Of a stretch of DNA of 12,771 nt, positions 1 to 7,400 are shown in pieces; position 1 is the first letter of the stretch, and each line of letters starts with the position of its first letter. The DNA lies in contig DASZKX010000149.1 of NCBI GenBank assembly GCA_035552735.1, positions 1 to 12,771 of the forward strand. The letters run 5' to 3'. The translations under genes were made by a program, and so were the position numbers. This stretch comes from VAZQ01 sp035552735. GTDB taxonomy: Bacteria > Pseudomonadota > Alphaproteobacteria > Rhizobiales > Xanthobacteraceae. Under the pieces are notes generated by a model. It made no database searches and was not told where the DNA came from. It saw nothing but the letters and a program-made list of their open reading frames with translations.

Positions 1-647
1 ATGGGATCGTGCTCGCCTTCAACAATGCCGACAAGCCGACCTTCGGGGTCTTCGTATCGACCAAGGCGGGCCACAAGATCCTCGGCAAGGTCGAGGTCCC
101 GGAAGCCACCGACGGGGTCGAGCAATCCACCTTCGTGCCGCAGACCGGCCTGTTCTATTCCTCGGTTCCGGAATGGAAGGAGGACAACAAGCAAGGCGGC
201 GTCGCCGTGTTCGATCCGAAGACCATGAAGATGCTGCGGCTGATCAACATTCCGGGATGCCAGCCCACCGGTCTCATGCAGGGTCCGGGCACCAATATGC
301 TGGTCGGCTGCGCCGCCGGGCAGAACGGCACCAAGATGGATCCGGCGACCGTCGTCTGGGACTGGAAGACCGAGAAGGTCGTCAATGTGGTCAAGGAGGT
401 CGGCGGCATGGATGAGGTCTGGTACGATTCCGGCAGCAACCACTACTACACCGCCTCGCGCGGCCAGCCCGGCGGACCGGTGCTCGGCGTGATCGACGCC
501 AAGACCAACAAGTGGATCGAGAACGTCGCAACCGCCCCCGGCGCCCATTCGGTCGCCGCGGACTCCAAGACCAAGCACGTCTTCGTGCCGCTCACCGCGA
601 ATCCGAGCTGCCCGAAGAGCTGCATCGGAGTGTATGGCGAGAAGTAG
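1..647 (+). CDS. Beta-propeller (YncE-like) protein, C-terminal part, 5' truncated by window edge
   Basis: The open frame enters from the left edge (first full codon at position 3) and stops at TAG 645-647, giving about 214 residues. A GTG at 9 is in frame but has nothing like a start context, so the true start lies upstream of the window. The protein shows repeated blade-like segments ending in phrases such as GVAVFDPKTMK, ATVVWDWKTEK and LGVIDAKTNK, each followed by a short basic turn and a hydrophobic strand. This is the pattern of YncE-like seven-bladed propeller proteins, usually exported and of unknown or binding function. Several cysteines (GCQP, VGCAAG, PSCPKSCIG near the C-terminus) suggest a disulfide-containing, extracytoplasmic protein, though the signal peptide region is not visible. 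It is followed by a strong terminator, so it ends its own transcription unit and is unrelated to the convergent operon. The family call is fairly secure; the function is unknown. Confidence 0.7.
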   Translation, partial: GIVLAFNNADKPTFGVFVSTKAGHKILGKVEVPEATDGVEQSTFVPQTGLFYSSVPEWKEDNKQGGVAVFDPKTMKMLRLINIPGCQPTGLMQGPGTNMLVGCAAGQNGTKMDPATVVWDWKTEKVVNVVKEVGGMDEVWYDSGSNHYYTASRGQPGGPVLGVIDAKTNKWIENVATAPGAHSVAADSKTKHVFVPLTANPSCPKSCIGVYGEK

Positions 648-680
648 CGGTTCCGACTGACGACGAATGCGAGACATGTC

Positions 681-717
681 AACCCCCGTGCGGCTTGCCG
701 CCCGGGGGTTTTTGTTT
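681..717 (+). terminator. Rho-independent terminator of the beta-propeller gene
   Basis: The outer stem AACCCCCG (681-688) pairs perfectly with CGGGGGTT (703-710). After one T/C mismatch the inner stem GCGGC (690-694) pairs with GCCGC (697-701), closing on a TT loop. The stem runs into TTTTTGTTT on the plus strand, beginning 33 bases after the stop codon. On the minus strand the stem is not followed by a T-run, so it should act mainly on the plus-strand gene, although the convergent operon that stops at 765 would also transcribe it as a hairpin. Confidence 0.93.
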
Positions 718-764
718 GGCCGGAACAAGACCTGTCATGACAACCGGAAGAGCGCGTCCTAATC

Positions 765-2366
765 CTAATCGTAGACTGTTTCCAGGTAATGCTCGGAATC
801 CACCACCGCCTCGATCACGGTCGGACCATTTGCGGCCAGCGCCTGGCGGACCGCCGCTTCCAACGCATCGGGCGAGCTCACGCCGAGCGCCGGCACGCCG
901 AAATAATGCGCCGGCGGCGCGCCGTAATCCTCCGTCTGCAGCGCGGTGCCGTAGAGCGGGTACTGGCGGCGGATTTGCTTGACCTTGATGAGCGCGAGCC
1001 ACTTGTCGTCGAGCACCACGATAGGAAGCGCGAGCCGGAGCCGCTTGGCGACCGCGACCTCCCCGCAGGTCATCTGGAAACAGCCGTCGCCCAGGAGGCA
1101 GACCACCGGCGCGCTCGGCCGCGCCAGCTTGGCTGCTATCGCTCCCGGTAAGCCGAAGCCCATGGACGACCAGCCGTTGGTGATCTGGAAGGTCTTGGGC
1201 GCATGCGCGGTCCATTGCGACGCGATCTGATGGGTATGGGCCCCCACATCGAAGCTGAGCACACCGTCACGGGGCAGCGCACGGCGCACCGCATCGATGG
1301 CGGCATGCGCCGTGAATGACGCGCTTTGCGGGCGCAGCGCGGCCTGGAACGCGCGGCGATGCTCGGCCAGCGATTCCTCCCGCCACGCATTGGCGGACGG
1401 CGGAGCCGCAATCAGGCGGGTCAACGCGTCATCGAGATCGCCGATCGCCTGATGCAGGAGCCGCACCGAGGGCGCCACGTCGGGTGGCTCGATGTCGAGC
1501 TGCAAGAGCGGCGTATCGCCGATCCAGGCTTCGTACTCGACCTCGATCGTATCGTAGCCGAGCCCGACGATCAGATCGGCCGAACGCAGGATGCGGCGCT
1601 GAATCTGCCGGCAGCTGCGCTCGATACAGCCGATCGAGAGCGGGTGATCCTCGTCGATCATGCCTTTGGCCATGGTGGTCGAGGCGAACGGCAGATGGTG
1701 ACGCTCGACGAGCTTTCGCAGAAGTTCAGGGTCGCGCACCCGCATGGCCGAGGCGCCGAGCACCGCGATCGGCCGCTTGGCGGACGCGATCATCTTGGCG
1801 GCGCGGGCGATGGCGGCGTCCGGCGCGACGGCGAGCCGATCCGGCGCGCCCAAGGCCGGCACCGGCTCGTCGGTCGGCGCCAGCGCCACGTCCTCGGCAA
1901 GGTCGAGATGCACCGGCCCTTTCGGCTCGCTGCACGCAAGCCGGATCGCCTCGACCAAAGTCTCGCCGACGCGCCCCTTGCGCAACGGCAGCGTCGCCTT
2001 GGTGATGGGCGCAAACAGCGCGTGATGGTCGATCCACATCTGGATGCGGCGTCCGAGTTGATCGGTGTTGAGGTTGCAGGTGATCGCGATCATGGGCGAG
2101 CGGTCGAGATAGGCGCAGCCGACACCGGTCGCCAGGTTGGTGGCGCCCGGACCGAGCGTCGCGAGGCACAGGCCGGGCGCGCCGGTCATGCGGCCGGTCA
2201 CGTCGGCCGCGAAGCCGGCCGAACCCTCGTGGGCGGTCAGCACGAATTCGATACCGCCGGCCCGCATCGCCTCCATCAGGGGCAGCACGTTGCCGCTCGG
2301 TATGCCGAAGCCGCGGTCGATGCCGGCCGCCTTCAGGGTCGCGACGATCAGATCGGCGTTGTTCAT
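765..2366 (-). CDS. ThDP-dependent enzyme, acetolactate synthase / 2-oxoacid decarboxylase-like
   Basis: This 533-residue protein has the three-domain length of the acetolactate synthase/benzoylformate decarboxylase superfamily. The N-terminal pyrimidine-binding domain carries the catalytic glutamate in HEGSAGFAADVTGR (Glu47) and a GPGATN loop (residues 72-77). A central domain follows (about 190-320). The C-terminal domain has the ThDP/Mg motif GDG at 426-428. The second half of that motif, normally NN, is DD (453-454), 24 residues later, followed by KWLALIKVKQ. The reaction is therefore probably decarboxylation or carboligation of a 2-oxoacid; the substrate is not readable. It is the last gene of the minus-strand operon: ATG 2366 lies 9 nt after the stop of the preceding Bug-family gene, with no strong Shine-Dalgarno, so translational coupling is likely. 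No regulatory small subunit of biosynthetic acetolactate synthase is adjacent, which argues for a catabolic enzyme. Confidence 0.88.
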   Translation of the reverse strand: MNNADLIVATLKAAGIDRGFGIPSGNVLPLMEAMRAGGIEFVLTAHEGSAGFAADVTGRMTGAPGLCLATLGPGATNLATGVGCAYLDRSPMIAITCNLNTDQLGRRIQMWIDHHALFAPITKATLPLRKGRVGETLVEAIRLACSEPKGPVHLDLAEDVALAPTDEPVPALGAPDRLAVAPDAAIARAAKMIASAKRPIAVLGASAMRVRDPELLRKLVERHHLPFASTTMAKGMIDEDHPLSIGCIERSCRQIQRRILRSADLIVGLGYDTIEVEYEAWIGDTPLLQLDIEPPDVAPSVRLLHQAIGDLDDALTRLIAAPPSANAWREESLAEHRRAFQAALRPQSASFTAHAAIDAVRRALPRDGVLSFDVGAHTHQIASQWTAHAPKTFQITNGWSSMGFGLPGAIAAKLARPSAPVVCLLGDGCFQMTCGEVAVAKRLRLALPIVVLDDKWLALIKVKQIRRQYPLYGTALQTEDYGAPPAHYFGVPALGVSSPDALEAAVRQALAANGPTVIEAVVDSEHYLETVYD

Positions 2367-2375
2367 GAACTCGAG

Positions 2376-3440
2376 CTATTCGGCCGCCACGGCCTTGGCG
2401 CGCGTCAGCACGTCGGCGGGAGTGGCATAAAGCTCGCGGATGCGGTGCGCAACCTCCTCGGCCGCCATCGGGGTGACCAACAACCGCAATTGGCGAGCTT
2501 CGGCCAGGAATGCCGGATCCACCACCATGGCGCCGAAGGCCGCGCGCAGGATCGCGACGCGATCGGCCGGCACGGCACCCGAGACCATGAACAAACGGCC
2601 GAGCCGCTCGGGCGCGGTGAGGAAATCGTAGACCTTGCGCTCGCCGGCATCGCGCACGAGATCGCCCCCGAAAGGTACATTGCCGTCCATGCCGGGCACC
2701 AGCGTGGGTGACAGCCTGATCATGACGTTGATCTTGCGATCACGCAGCCAATCGTCCGGCACCGAGGTCCAGCCCCCGCAGTCGCCGTCGATCTCCCCCT
2801 TCTCGACCGCCAGCCGTTTCTCCGCGCTGCCCGCATAGCCCGAGACCTGCTTGAGCCTTACCCCGAACAGGTTGTGGAGCATCGCGGTATCGACATTGCC
2901 GGCATTGCCCTGGGCGGTCGCGCCGAACACCACCTCGTTGCGGGCGAGCATATCCTGCCAATTGCGGATGCCGCTGGCGCTGCGCAGATAGCAGACGCGC
3001 ACGTCCTCGCTGACATTGCCGAGCCAGGCGAAGTTGCGAAAGTCGAGCCTGACCCGCTCGGGCGCGGTGATCGCCTCGCTCAGCAGCGCCGAGCTGAAAT
3101 GCGCCATCGCGGTGCCGTCGTCCGGGCTCGCATTGAGCGCCATCACGGATCGCAGCGAGCCGGCGCCGGGCATGTTCTGGATCAAGATCGCGGGCGTGCC
3201 CGGAATGAACCGCCCGAGGTGGCGCTGCACCAGCCGCGCATAGGCGTCGGCGCCACCGCCCGGCGGCAAGCCGACAATGAGCTTGATTGTCTTGCCGGCG
3301 TAGAAGCTCTGCGCGGACGGCACGTCCTGGGCGATCGAAGTGCTCGCCGGGAGGCCGCCGAGAGCCAGCAGTGCGACGGCTGCAGCTGCCGGTAGCCGCC
3401 TGCAATCGGGAGACGACGAGCGCGGCATGGCGGCCTTCAT
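2376..3440 (-). CDS. Bug/TctC-family extracytoplasmic solute-binding protein (copy 1)
   Basis: The 354-residue protein begins with a basic N-region and an Ala/Leu-rich hydrophobic stretch (about residues 14-37), a signal peptide probably cleaved near SIAQD. The mature part starts SFYAGKTIKLIVGLPPGGGADAYA, the hallmark of the tripartite tricarboxylate transporter binding-protein (Bug) family. The IPGTPAILIQNMPGAGSL segment marks the subgroup that also includes the gene at 11095. It should bind a small organic acid in the periplasm. Its ATG directly follows the TGA of the upstream cupin gene (TGAATG) and lacks a Shine-Dalgarno. A second ATG four codons on (3428) has GAAGG five bases upstream and may be the real start. 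No TctA or TctB membrane gene is in the window, so the protein is an orphan binding protein here, perhaps serving a remote transporter or a sensor. Confidence 0.87.
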   Translation of the reverse strand: MKAAMPRSSSPDCRRLPAAAAVALLALGGLPASTSIAQDVPSAQSFYAGKTIKLIVGLPPGGGADAYARLVQRHLGRFIPGTPAILIQNMPGAGSLRSVMALNASPDDGTAMAHFSSALLSEAITAPERVRLDFRNFAWLGNVSEDVRVCYLRSASGIRNWQDMLARNEVVFGATAQGNAGNVDTAMLHNLFGVRLKQVSGYAGSAEKRLAVEKGEIDGDCGGWTSVPDDWLRDRKINVMIRLSPTLVPGMDGNVPFGGDLVRDAGERKVYDFLTAPERLGRLFMVSGAVPADRVAILRAAFGAMVVDPAFLAEARQLRLLVTPMAAEEVAHRIRELYATPADVLTRAKAVAAE

Positions 3441-4643
3441 TCAGGTTTTGAGCGGATCGACATAGAGCGATGGATCCATCTGTGAGGGAACGCCGCCATC
3501 CTTCAGGATCTGCTCGTATTCCTTTCGGATGAACGGATCCTCGTCCCAGTACGGAATGGCGGTGCCGCCGTCGCGGATGTCGATTGCGCCTTCGTCGGTC
3601 GCCTTCTCGCCCGGCCGTCCCGGCTTGTGGGCCCGGTGATTGTTGGGACCATACCAGCCGATGAGGCGCAGTTGCTCCTTGCTGGTGCCGAAGTGGGCGT
3701 GGAACCAGTCGCCGCCGAACGGCGCGGCCGTCACCATGCCGACCGGCTCGTAGTCCTGGCGCAGCACCTGATCGGCCTTGCCGTCCTTCCAAGGCGTGAG
3801 CCCGAGCGAGCGCGGCCACGTATAGGTGTAGCCGGTGCCGTTGATGCAGACGAGCACCGCCGCCGAAGCGTGGGCGTGGGCCTTGGAGTATTGCCCGGTC
3901 AGATATTCGCCGATGAACTGATAGAACACGTTGCCGGCCATGTTCGGCTCCATCCGCCGATAGCCCTGCGAGCGGCGGTTGTCGAGATAGAGCTCGGCAT
4001 GGAAGATGTCGGGGATCACGTTGGTGGTCCGCATCGCCAGCCCGCGTAGCGGATCGGGCGCGACGTCGTCCTTGGGCTTGAAATAGCTCTCGCTGCCGTC
4101 ATAGCGAGACGTGAATTCGACCGGGCAATTGAAGATCCAGTCGGTGTCGCGGAACAGATTGATCACATTGGGGGCGGTCGTGGCCACCAGGATGATGGCC
4201 GGGCTCGATGCCGCATTGACGATGCGGTGCCAGGTGTTCATCGGCACCGAGAACATGGAGCCGCGCTGCCATTCGAAGCTGCGCGGCTGCTTCTGGCTGT
4301 CGGTCCAGATCTCGGTGGTGCCGCGGCCTTCCACCACGAGGAAGACCTCCTCGTACATGTGGCGCTCCGGGTTCAGCGCGCCGGCGCCCGGAACCTCGAC
4401 CACGTAGCAGCCCCACAACCCCTCGGTGCCGTACAGCTGAATGAACGTCCCGCGCCCACCCATGCGGTTCCATGGCGTGAGCGGCAGATCCTGCACCCGG
4501 CGCACCCCGATCCCGCGAAAGATCGGAATTCCCTGCGCTTCCATGAAGTCGTCGTAGGCCGTGTTCGGCCGGTTCCAAGCCCCATAGCCCGCGTTCTTGG
4601 TCCCTTCCGGCTCATGCCAATGGGAGCTTGTCACTTCATGCAT
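3441..4643 (-). CDS. Bicupin (two-domain cupin) protein, possible dioxygenase
   Basis: The 400-residue protein has two cupin barrels. Cupin 1 shows the first motif around NPERHMYEEVFLVVEGRG (His95, Glu98/Glu99) and the second motif in FSVPMNTWHRIVN (His139). Cupin 2 shows QYSKAHAHASAAVLVCINGTG (His256, His258) and PFGGDWFHAHFG (His315/His317). These histidines are good candidates for one or two metal sites. Length and architecture resemble gentisate 1,2-dioxygenase-type bicupins, but no diagnostic stretch of that enzyme was recognised, so dioxygenase is only one option; isomerase or a binding role are others. No signal peptide is seen, so it is cytoplasmic. The chosen ATG (4641-4643) has GGAG seven bases upstream (4651-4654). 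It lies 64 nt behind the GGT-family gene and abuts the following Bug gene without a gap, so it is co-transcribed with the other catabolic genes. Confidence 0.8.
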   Translation of the reverse strand: MHEVTSSHWHEPEGTKNAGYGAWNRPNTAYDDFMEAQGIPIFRGIGVRRVQDLPLTPWNRMGGRGTFIQLYGTEGLWGCYVVEVPGAGALNPERHMYEEVFLVVEGRGTTEIWTDSQKQPRSFEWQRGSMFSVPMNTWHRIVNAASSPAIILVATTAPNVINLFRDTDWIFNCPVEFTSRYDGSESYFKPKDDVAPDPLRGLAMRTTNVIPDIFHAELYLDNRRSQGYRRMEPNMAGNVFYQFIGEYLTGQYSKAHAHASAAVLVCINGTGYTYTWPRSLGLTPWKDGKADQVLRQDYEPVGMVTAAPFGGDWFHAHFGTSKEQLRLIGWYGPNNHRAHKPGRPGEKATDEGAIDIRDGGTAIPYWDEDPFIRKEYEQILKDGGVPSQMDPSLYVDPLKT

Positions 4644-4650
4644 GCGGCAT

Positions 4651-4654
4651 CTCC
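4651..4654 (-). promoter_or_regulatory. Shine-Dalgarno of the bicupin gene
   Basis: GGAG on the minus strand, seven bases before ATG 4643. It decides this start over the weaker ATG at 4639, which is in another frame. Confidence 0.6.
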
Positions 4655-4707
4655 AGAGCGTCGAGCATCAGCATCCTAGGAGCGTCATCAAATCCGGACA
4701 AGAGCGC

Positions 4708-6276
4708 TCAATAGCCGAGCGCGAAAGCCTCCCGCCGATAGTCGGCGCCGCCGGCGAGCGTGCCGCTCGCGAGCAGCTCGATCGCCTTCGCGGAACCAAA
4801 GAAGTAGGCGTCCTCGGCGCGCGCGGCCTTGTGGCCCATGCGGGCGAGCTCGGCGACGACCGATGGCGAGAACTCGCCGTCCAGCAGCACGTCGCCGGAC
4901 TTGGTATTGCACCAGCGCGGCGCCTCCACGGCGGCTGCGACATCACGGCCCTCGTCGACCAGATAGCTCAGCACCTGGATGTTGGTCAGCGTCTGGCTCA
5001 AGCCTCCGGGCGTGGCGAGCGCGAAGCGCAGGCGGCCACCGCGCCGCACCAGCACCGGGCAAAGCGTATGGGCAGGCCGCCGTCCGGGTCCCACGCTGTT
5101 GGGCCTGCCGGGCCGATGGGTGAAGCCCTGCATCCGGTTATTGAACAGGATGCCGGTCTGCGGATCGAGCACCATGCTGCCGAAGACATTGAACACGCTT
5201 TGCACCAGGCTGATGGCATTGCCATGCTGGTCGGCGAGCAACAGGCACGCGGTGCCACCACGGTCGGCGACCTTTTGGCCCCCGGCTCCGCTAAGCACGG
5301 CGGAGCGCATGGCGGCCGTCGTCTGCGGACCGAGCAGGCGCTCGATCGCATCCGGAACCGCGCGCGGATCGGCGATCGAGGGCACACTTTCAAAGGCCGC
5401 GTGCATCGCGCTGATCTGGTACCCGAGCCGGCGCGCGACGGATTTGGTGAGGGTCTCGCTGTCGAGCACCGCCAGCCCGTTGAGCTGCATTAGCAGCAGA
5501 ATCCCGTAGGAATTGGGCGGCATGACCTCAACCTGGTGGCCGCGATAGTCGGTCGCGATCGGCTCGACCCAGAGCGGCACATAGGCGGCGAGATCGGCAG
5601 CCCGGATGAAGCCGCCGCGCTCTTCTTGAAAGCGCGCGATGCGCCGGGCGAGATCGCCGCAATAGAGCTCATCGGCGCCCTGCGTGGCGATAGCCCGCAG
5701 CGACGCCGCAAGCGCAGGCTGCTGCAACACCTCGCCGATCGCGACCGCGCGCCCCTGCGGCAGATAGAGCGCCGCGCAGCCCGGATCGGCCGCGAGCCCG
5801 TCGCGGTTCTCCGGCAACCGCTCTGCCAGCACTTTCGAGACCGGATGGCCCTCGGCGAGCTCGATCGCCCGATCAAACAAATCCTTCCACGGCAGGCGCC
5901 CGAAGCGCCGATGTATGACATCCCAGGCGCGGACCAGCCCCGGAACCGCGCTGGCGAGCGGCCCGCGCGATTTCATGCCGTCCGGAAATCGCTCAGGCGC
6001 CGCCAGGGCGGGCGCCACGCCCGAGGCGTTGAGCCCGAAGCTGCGGCCGCTCGCGGCCTCGTGATACAAGAGAAAGCAATCGCCGCCGATCGAGGTTGCC
6101 TGCCCGACCACGACGGCGAGCGCCGCGGAGGCCGCCACCATGGCGTCCACGAGATTGCCGCCGCGCTCGAGGATGTTGATCCCGGCGAGCGTGGCGGCGG
6201 CATGGCCCGACACCACCATGGCGTGGCGGCCGAAGACGGGCGCGCGGGCGCTACGACATTGCGGGCCGGCCGGCAT
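4708..6276 (-). CDS. Gamma-glutamyltransferase-family N-terminal-nucleophile hydrolase
   Basis: The 522-residue protein matches the GGT family along its length. It has an N-terminal GHAAATLAGINILERGGNLVDAMVAAS-like segment (from about residue 24, NLVDAMVA at 41-48), a GGDCFLLYH strand, and PPNSYG (253-258). The predicted autocleavage site is DRG-G-TACLLL, with Thr342 as nucleophile. The C-terminus ends in the typical GGADYRREAFALGY. Cleavage there would give subunits of about 341 and 181 residues. The family hydrolyses or transfers gamma-glutamyl amides but also includes other amidases such as oxamate amidohydrolase (HpxW) and cephalosporin acylases. The first 20 residues are not a signal peptide, unlike classical periplasmic GGT, which favours a cytoplasmic catabolic amidase. 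After the Thr comes Ala-Cys instead of the more usual Thr/Ser-His. ATG 6276 follows the upstream Bug stop by 9 nt with only a weak ribosome site, implying coupling. Confidence 0.88.
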   Translation of the reverse strand: MPAGPQCRSARAPVFGRHAMVVSGHAAATLAGINILERGGNLVDAMVAASAALAVVVGQATSIGGDCFLLYHEAASGRSFGLNASGVAPALAAPERFPDGMKSRGPLASAVPGLVRAWDVIHRRFGRLPWKDLFDRAIELAEGHPVSKVLAERLPENRDGLAADPGCAALYLPQGRAVAIGEVLQQPALAASLRAIATQGADELYCGDLARRIARFQEERGGFIRAADLAAYVPLWVEPIATDYRGHQVEVMPPNSYGILLLMQLNGLAVLDSETLTKSVARRLGYQISAMHAAFESVPSIADPRAVPDAIERLLGPQTTAAMRSAVLSGAGGQKVADRGGTACLLLADQHGNAISLVQSVFNVFGSMVLDPQTGILFNNRMQGFTHRPGRPNSVGPGRRPAHTLCPVLVRRGGRLRFALATPGGLSQTLTNIQVLSYLVDEGRDVAAAVEAPRWCNTKSGDVLLDGEFSPSVVAELARMGHKAARAEDAYFFGSAKAIELLASGTLAGGADYRREAFALGY

Positions 6277-6285
6277 CTTACTTCA

Positions 6286-7260
6286 TCACTCGTGAATTCC
6301 CGCGCTGACGATCACGTCGTGCCATTTGGCGACGTCGGCGCGCATGCGGTCGCCGAGCGCCTCCGGCGGCCCGGGCTCCGGCTCGACGCCCTGCACAGTC
6401 AGGGCATCGCGGACGCCGGCATCGTTGAGCGCGGCGGTGACCTCGCGGTTGGCCTTGGCGATGATGGCGGGCGGCGTGCCGGCCGGCATGACATAGCCCT
6501 GCCAGAGCGAGGATTCGTAGCCCGGCAGGCCGGACTCCGCGATGGTCGGAACGTCGGGGAGCGCCGCGTTGCGGGTCGCGCCGGTGATCCCGATCGCGCG
6601 CAGCCGGCCGTCGCGAATATTGCCGATGGAGGGCGGGATGGTGCCGAACTGCATGTCGACGCGGCCCTCCATCAGGTCGAGCGCGGCTTGCGAGGTCCCC
6701 CGATAGGGCACATGGACCATCTCGATCCGCGCCATCTTCTCAAACAAGGCGCCCGAGAGATGCGCGAGCGTGGCGGGTCCGGCGGAAGCGTAGGTCAAGG
6801 TGCGGGGCTTTGCCTTTGCGAGCCCGATGAGCTCCGCCACGTTCTTTGCCGGCAGGCCGGGATAGAGGGAAAGAACGAATGGCGAGCTGCCGAGCATCGA
6901 GACCGGCGCGAAATCACGGACCGGATCGTAACCGAGCCGGCTGCTCAGGCTCGGCGCCACCGCGTGCGTGCTGGCATTGGCGAGCCCCATCGTATAGCCG
7001 TCCGGCTCCGCCCGCGCGACCGCCTCGCTGCCCAGATTGCCGCTGGCGCCGACCCGGTTCTCGACGAATATCTGCTGCCTGAGACGCTCGCCGAGCTTCT
7101 GGGCGACGACGCGCGCCACGATGTCGGAGCTGCTTCCGGGCGTGAACGGGACGATCAACCGGATCGGCCGCGAAGGCCAGTCCGACTGGGCGACGGCCGG
7201 GCCGCCGGCGGCGCCGAGCGCCGCCAATGCGAGCAAGACCACCCCTACGGCGCGGTTCAT
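6286..7260 (-). CDS. Bug/TctC-family extracytoplasmic solute-binding protein (copy 2)
   Basis: The 324-residue protein has a textbook signal peptide (MNRAVGVVLLALAALG... with probable cleavage PAVA-QSD, after residue 24). The mature protein starts WPSRPIRLIVPFTPGSSSDIVAR, the classical Bug signature with GSS in place of the common GGG/GGS turn. Later family landmarks are ENRVGASGNLGSEAVARAEPDGYT, VHVPYRGTSQAALDLMEGRVDMQFG and LPDVPTIAESGLPGYE. The same frame stays open upstream to 7968, inside the monooxygenase gene. The ATG at 7260 is chosen because it begins the signal peptide and has a GAAGG about 9 bases upstream. It is a different subgroup from the other two binding proteins in the window. 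It sits between the monooxygenase (140-nt gap) and the GGT-family hydrolase (9-nt gap), and the ligand is probably the pathway substrate or a related carboxylate (inference). Confidence 0.9.
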   Translation of the reverse strand: MNRAVGVVLLALAALGAAGGPAVAQSDWPSRPIRLIVPFTPGSSSDIVARVVAQKLGERLRQQIFVENRVGASGNLGSEAVARAEPDGYTMGLANASTHAVAPSLSSRLGYDPVRDFAPVSMLGSSPFVLSLYPGLPAKNVAELIGLAKAKPRTLTYASAGPATLAHLSGALFEKMARIEMVHVPYRGTSQAALDLMEGRVDMQFGTIPPSIGNIRDGRLRAIGITGATRNAALPDVPTIAESGLPGYESSLWQGYVMPAGTPPAIIAKANREVTAALNDAGVRDALTVQGVEPEPGPPEALGDRMRADVAKWHDVIVSAGIHE

Positions 7261-7400
7261 CCCATCGCCTTCAAGCTGACACCCCACAGCCCAACGTAGC
7301 TTGCAAAGCCCTCGCCGGCAAATTGACGCCAGACTCCAGCCCTCATCGCCGCGGGGGCGAGCCAAGGAAGGTCTATGTCCTAACAGCTTCTTTCGCCGCC

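Noticed and set aside
681..717. Bidirectional terminator also serving the operon ending at 765
   Set aside because: On the minus strand the stem is followed by GACATG with no T-run, so intrinsic termination is supported only for the plus strand.
765..2366. Biosynthetic acetolactate synthase large subunit (ilvB)
   Set aside because: No small subunit gene is adjacent, the NN of the ThDP motif is replaced by DD, and the context is catabolic; a gene symbol is not justified.
1326..2711. Open frame of 461 codons on the plus strand opposite the ThDP gene
   Set aside because: Its composition is that of a complement-frame shadow, it has no ribosome site or domain pattern, and it runs across the ThDP/Bug gene boundary.
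5536..7299. Open frame of 587 codons on the plus strand opposite the GGT-family and Bug genes
   Set aside because: It is Arg/His/Gly-rich with no family character, and both genes on the other strand have full catalytic or family signatures. Long antisense frames are normal at this GC content.
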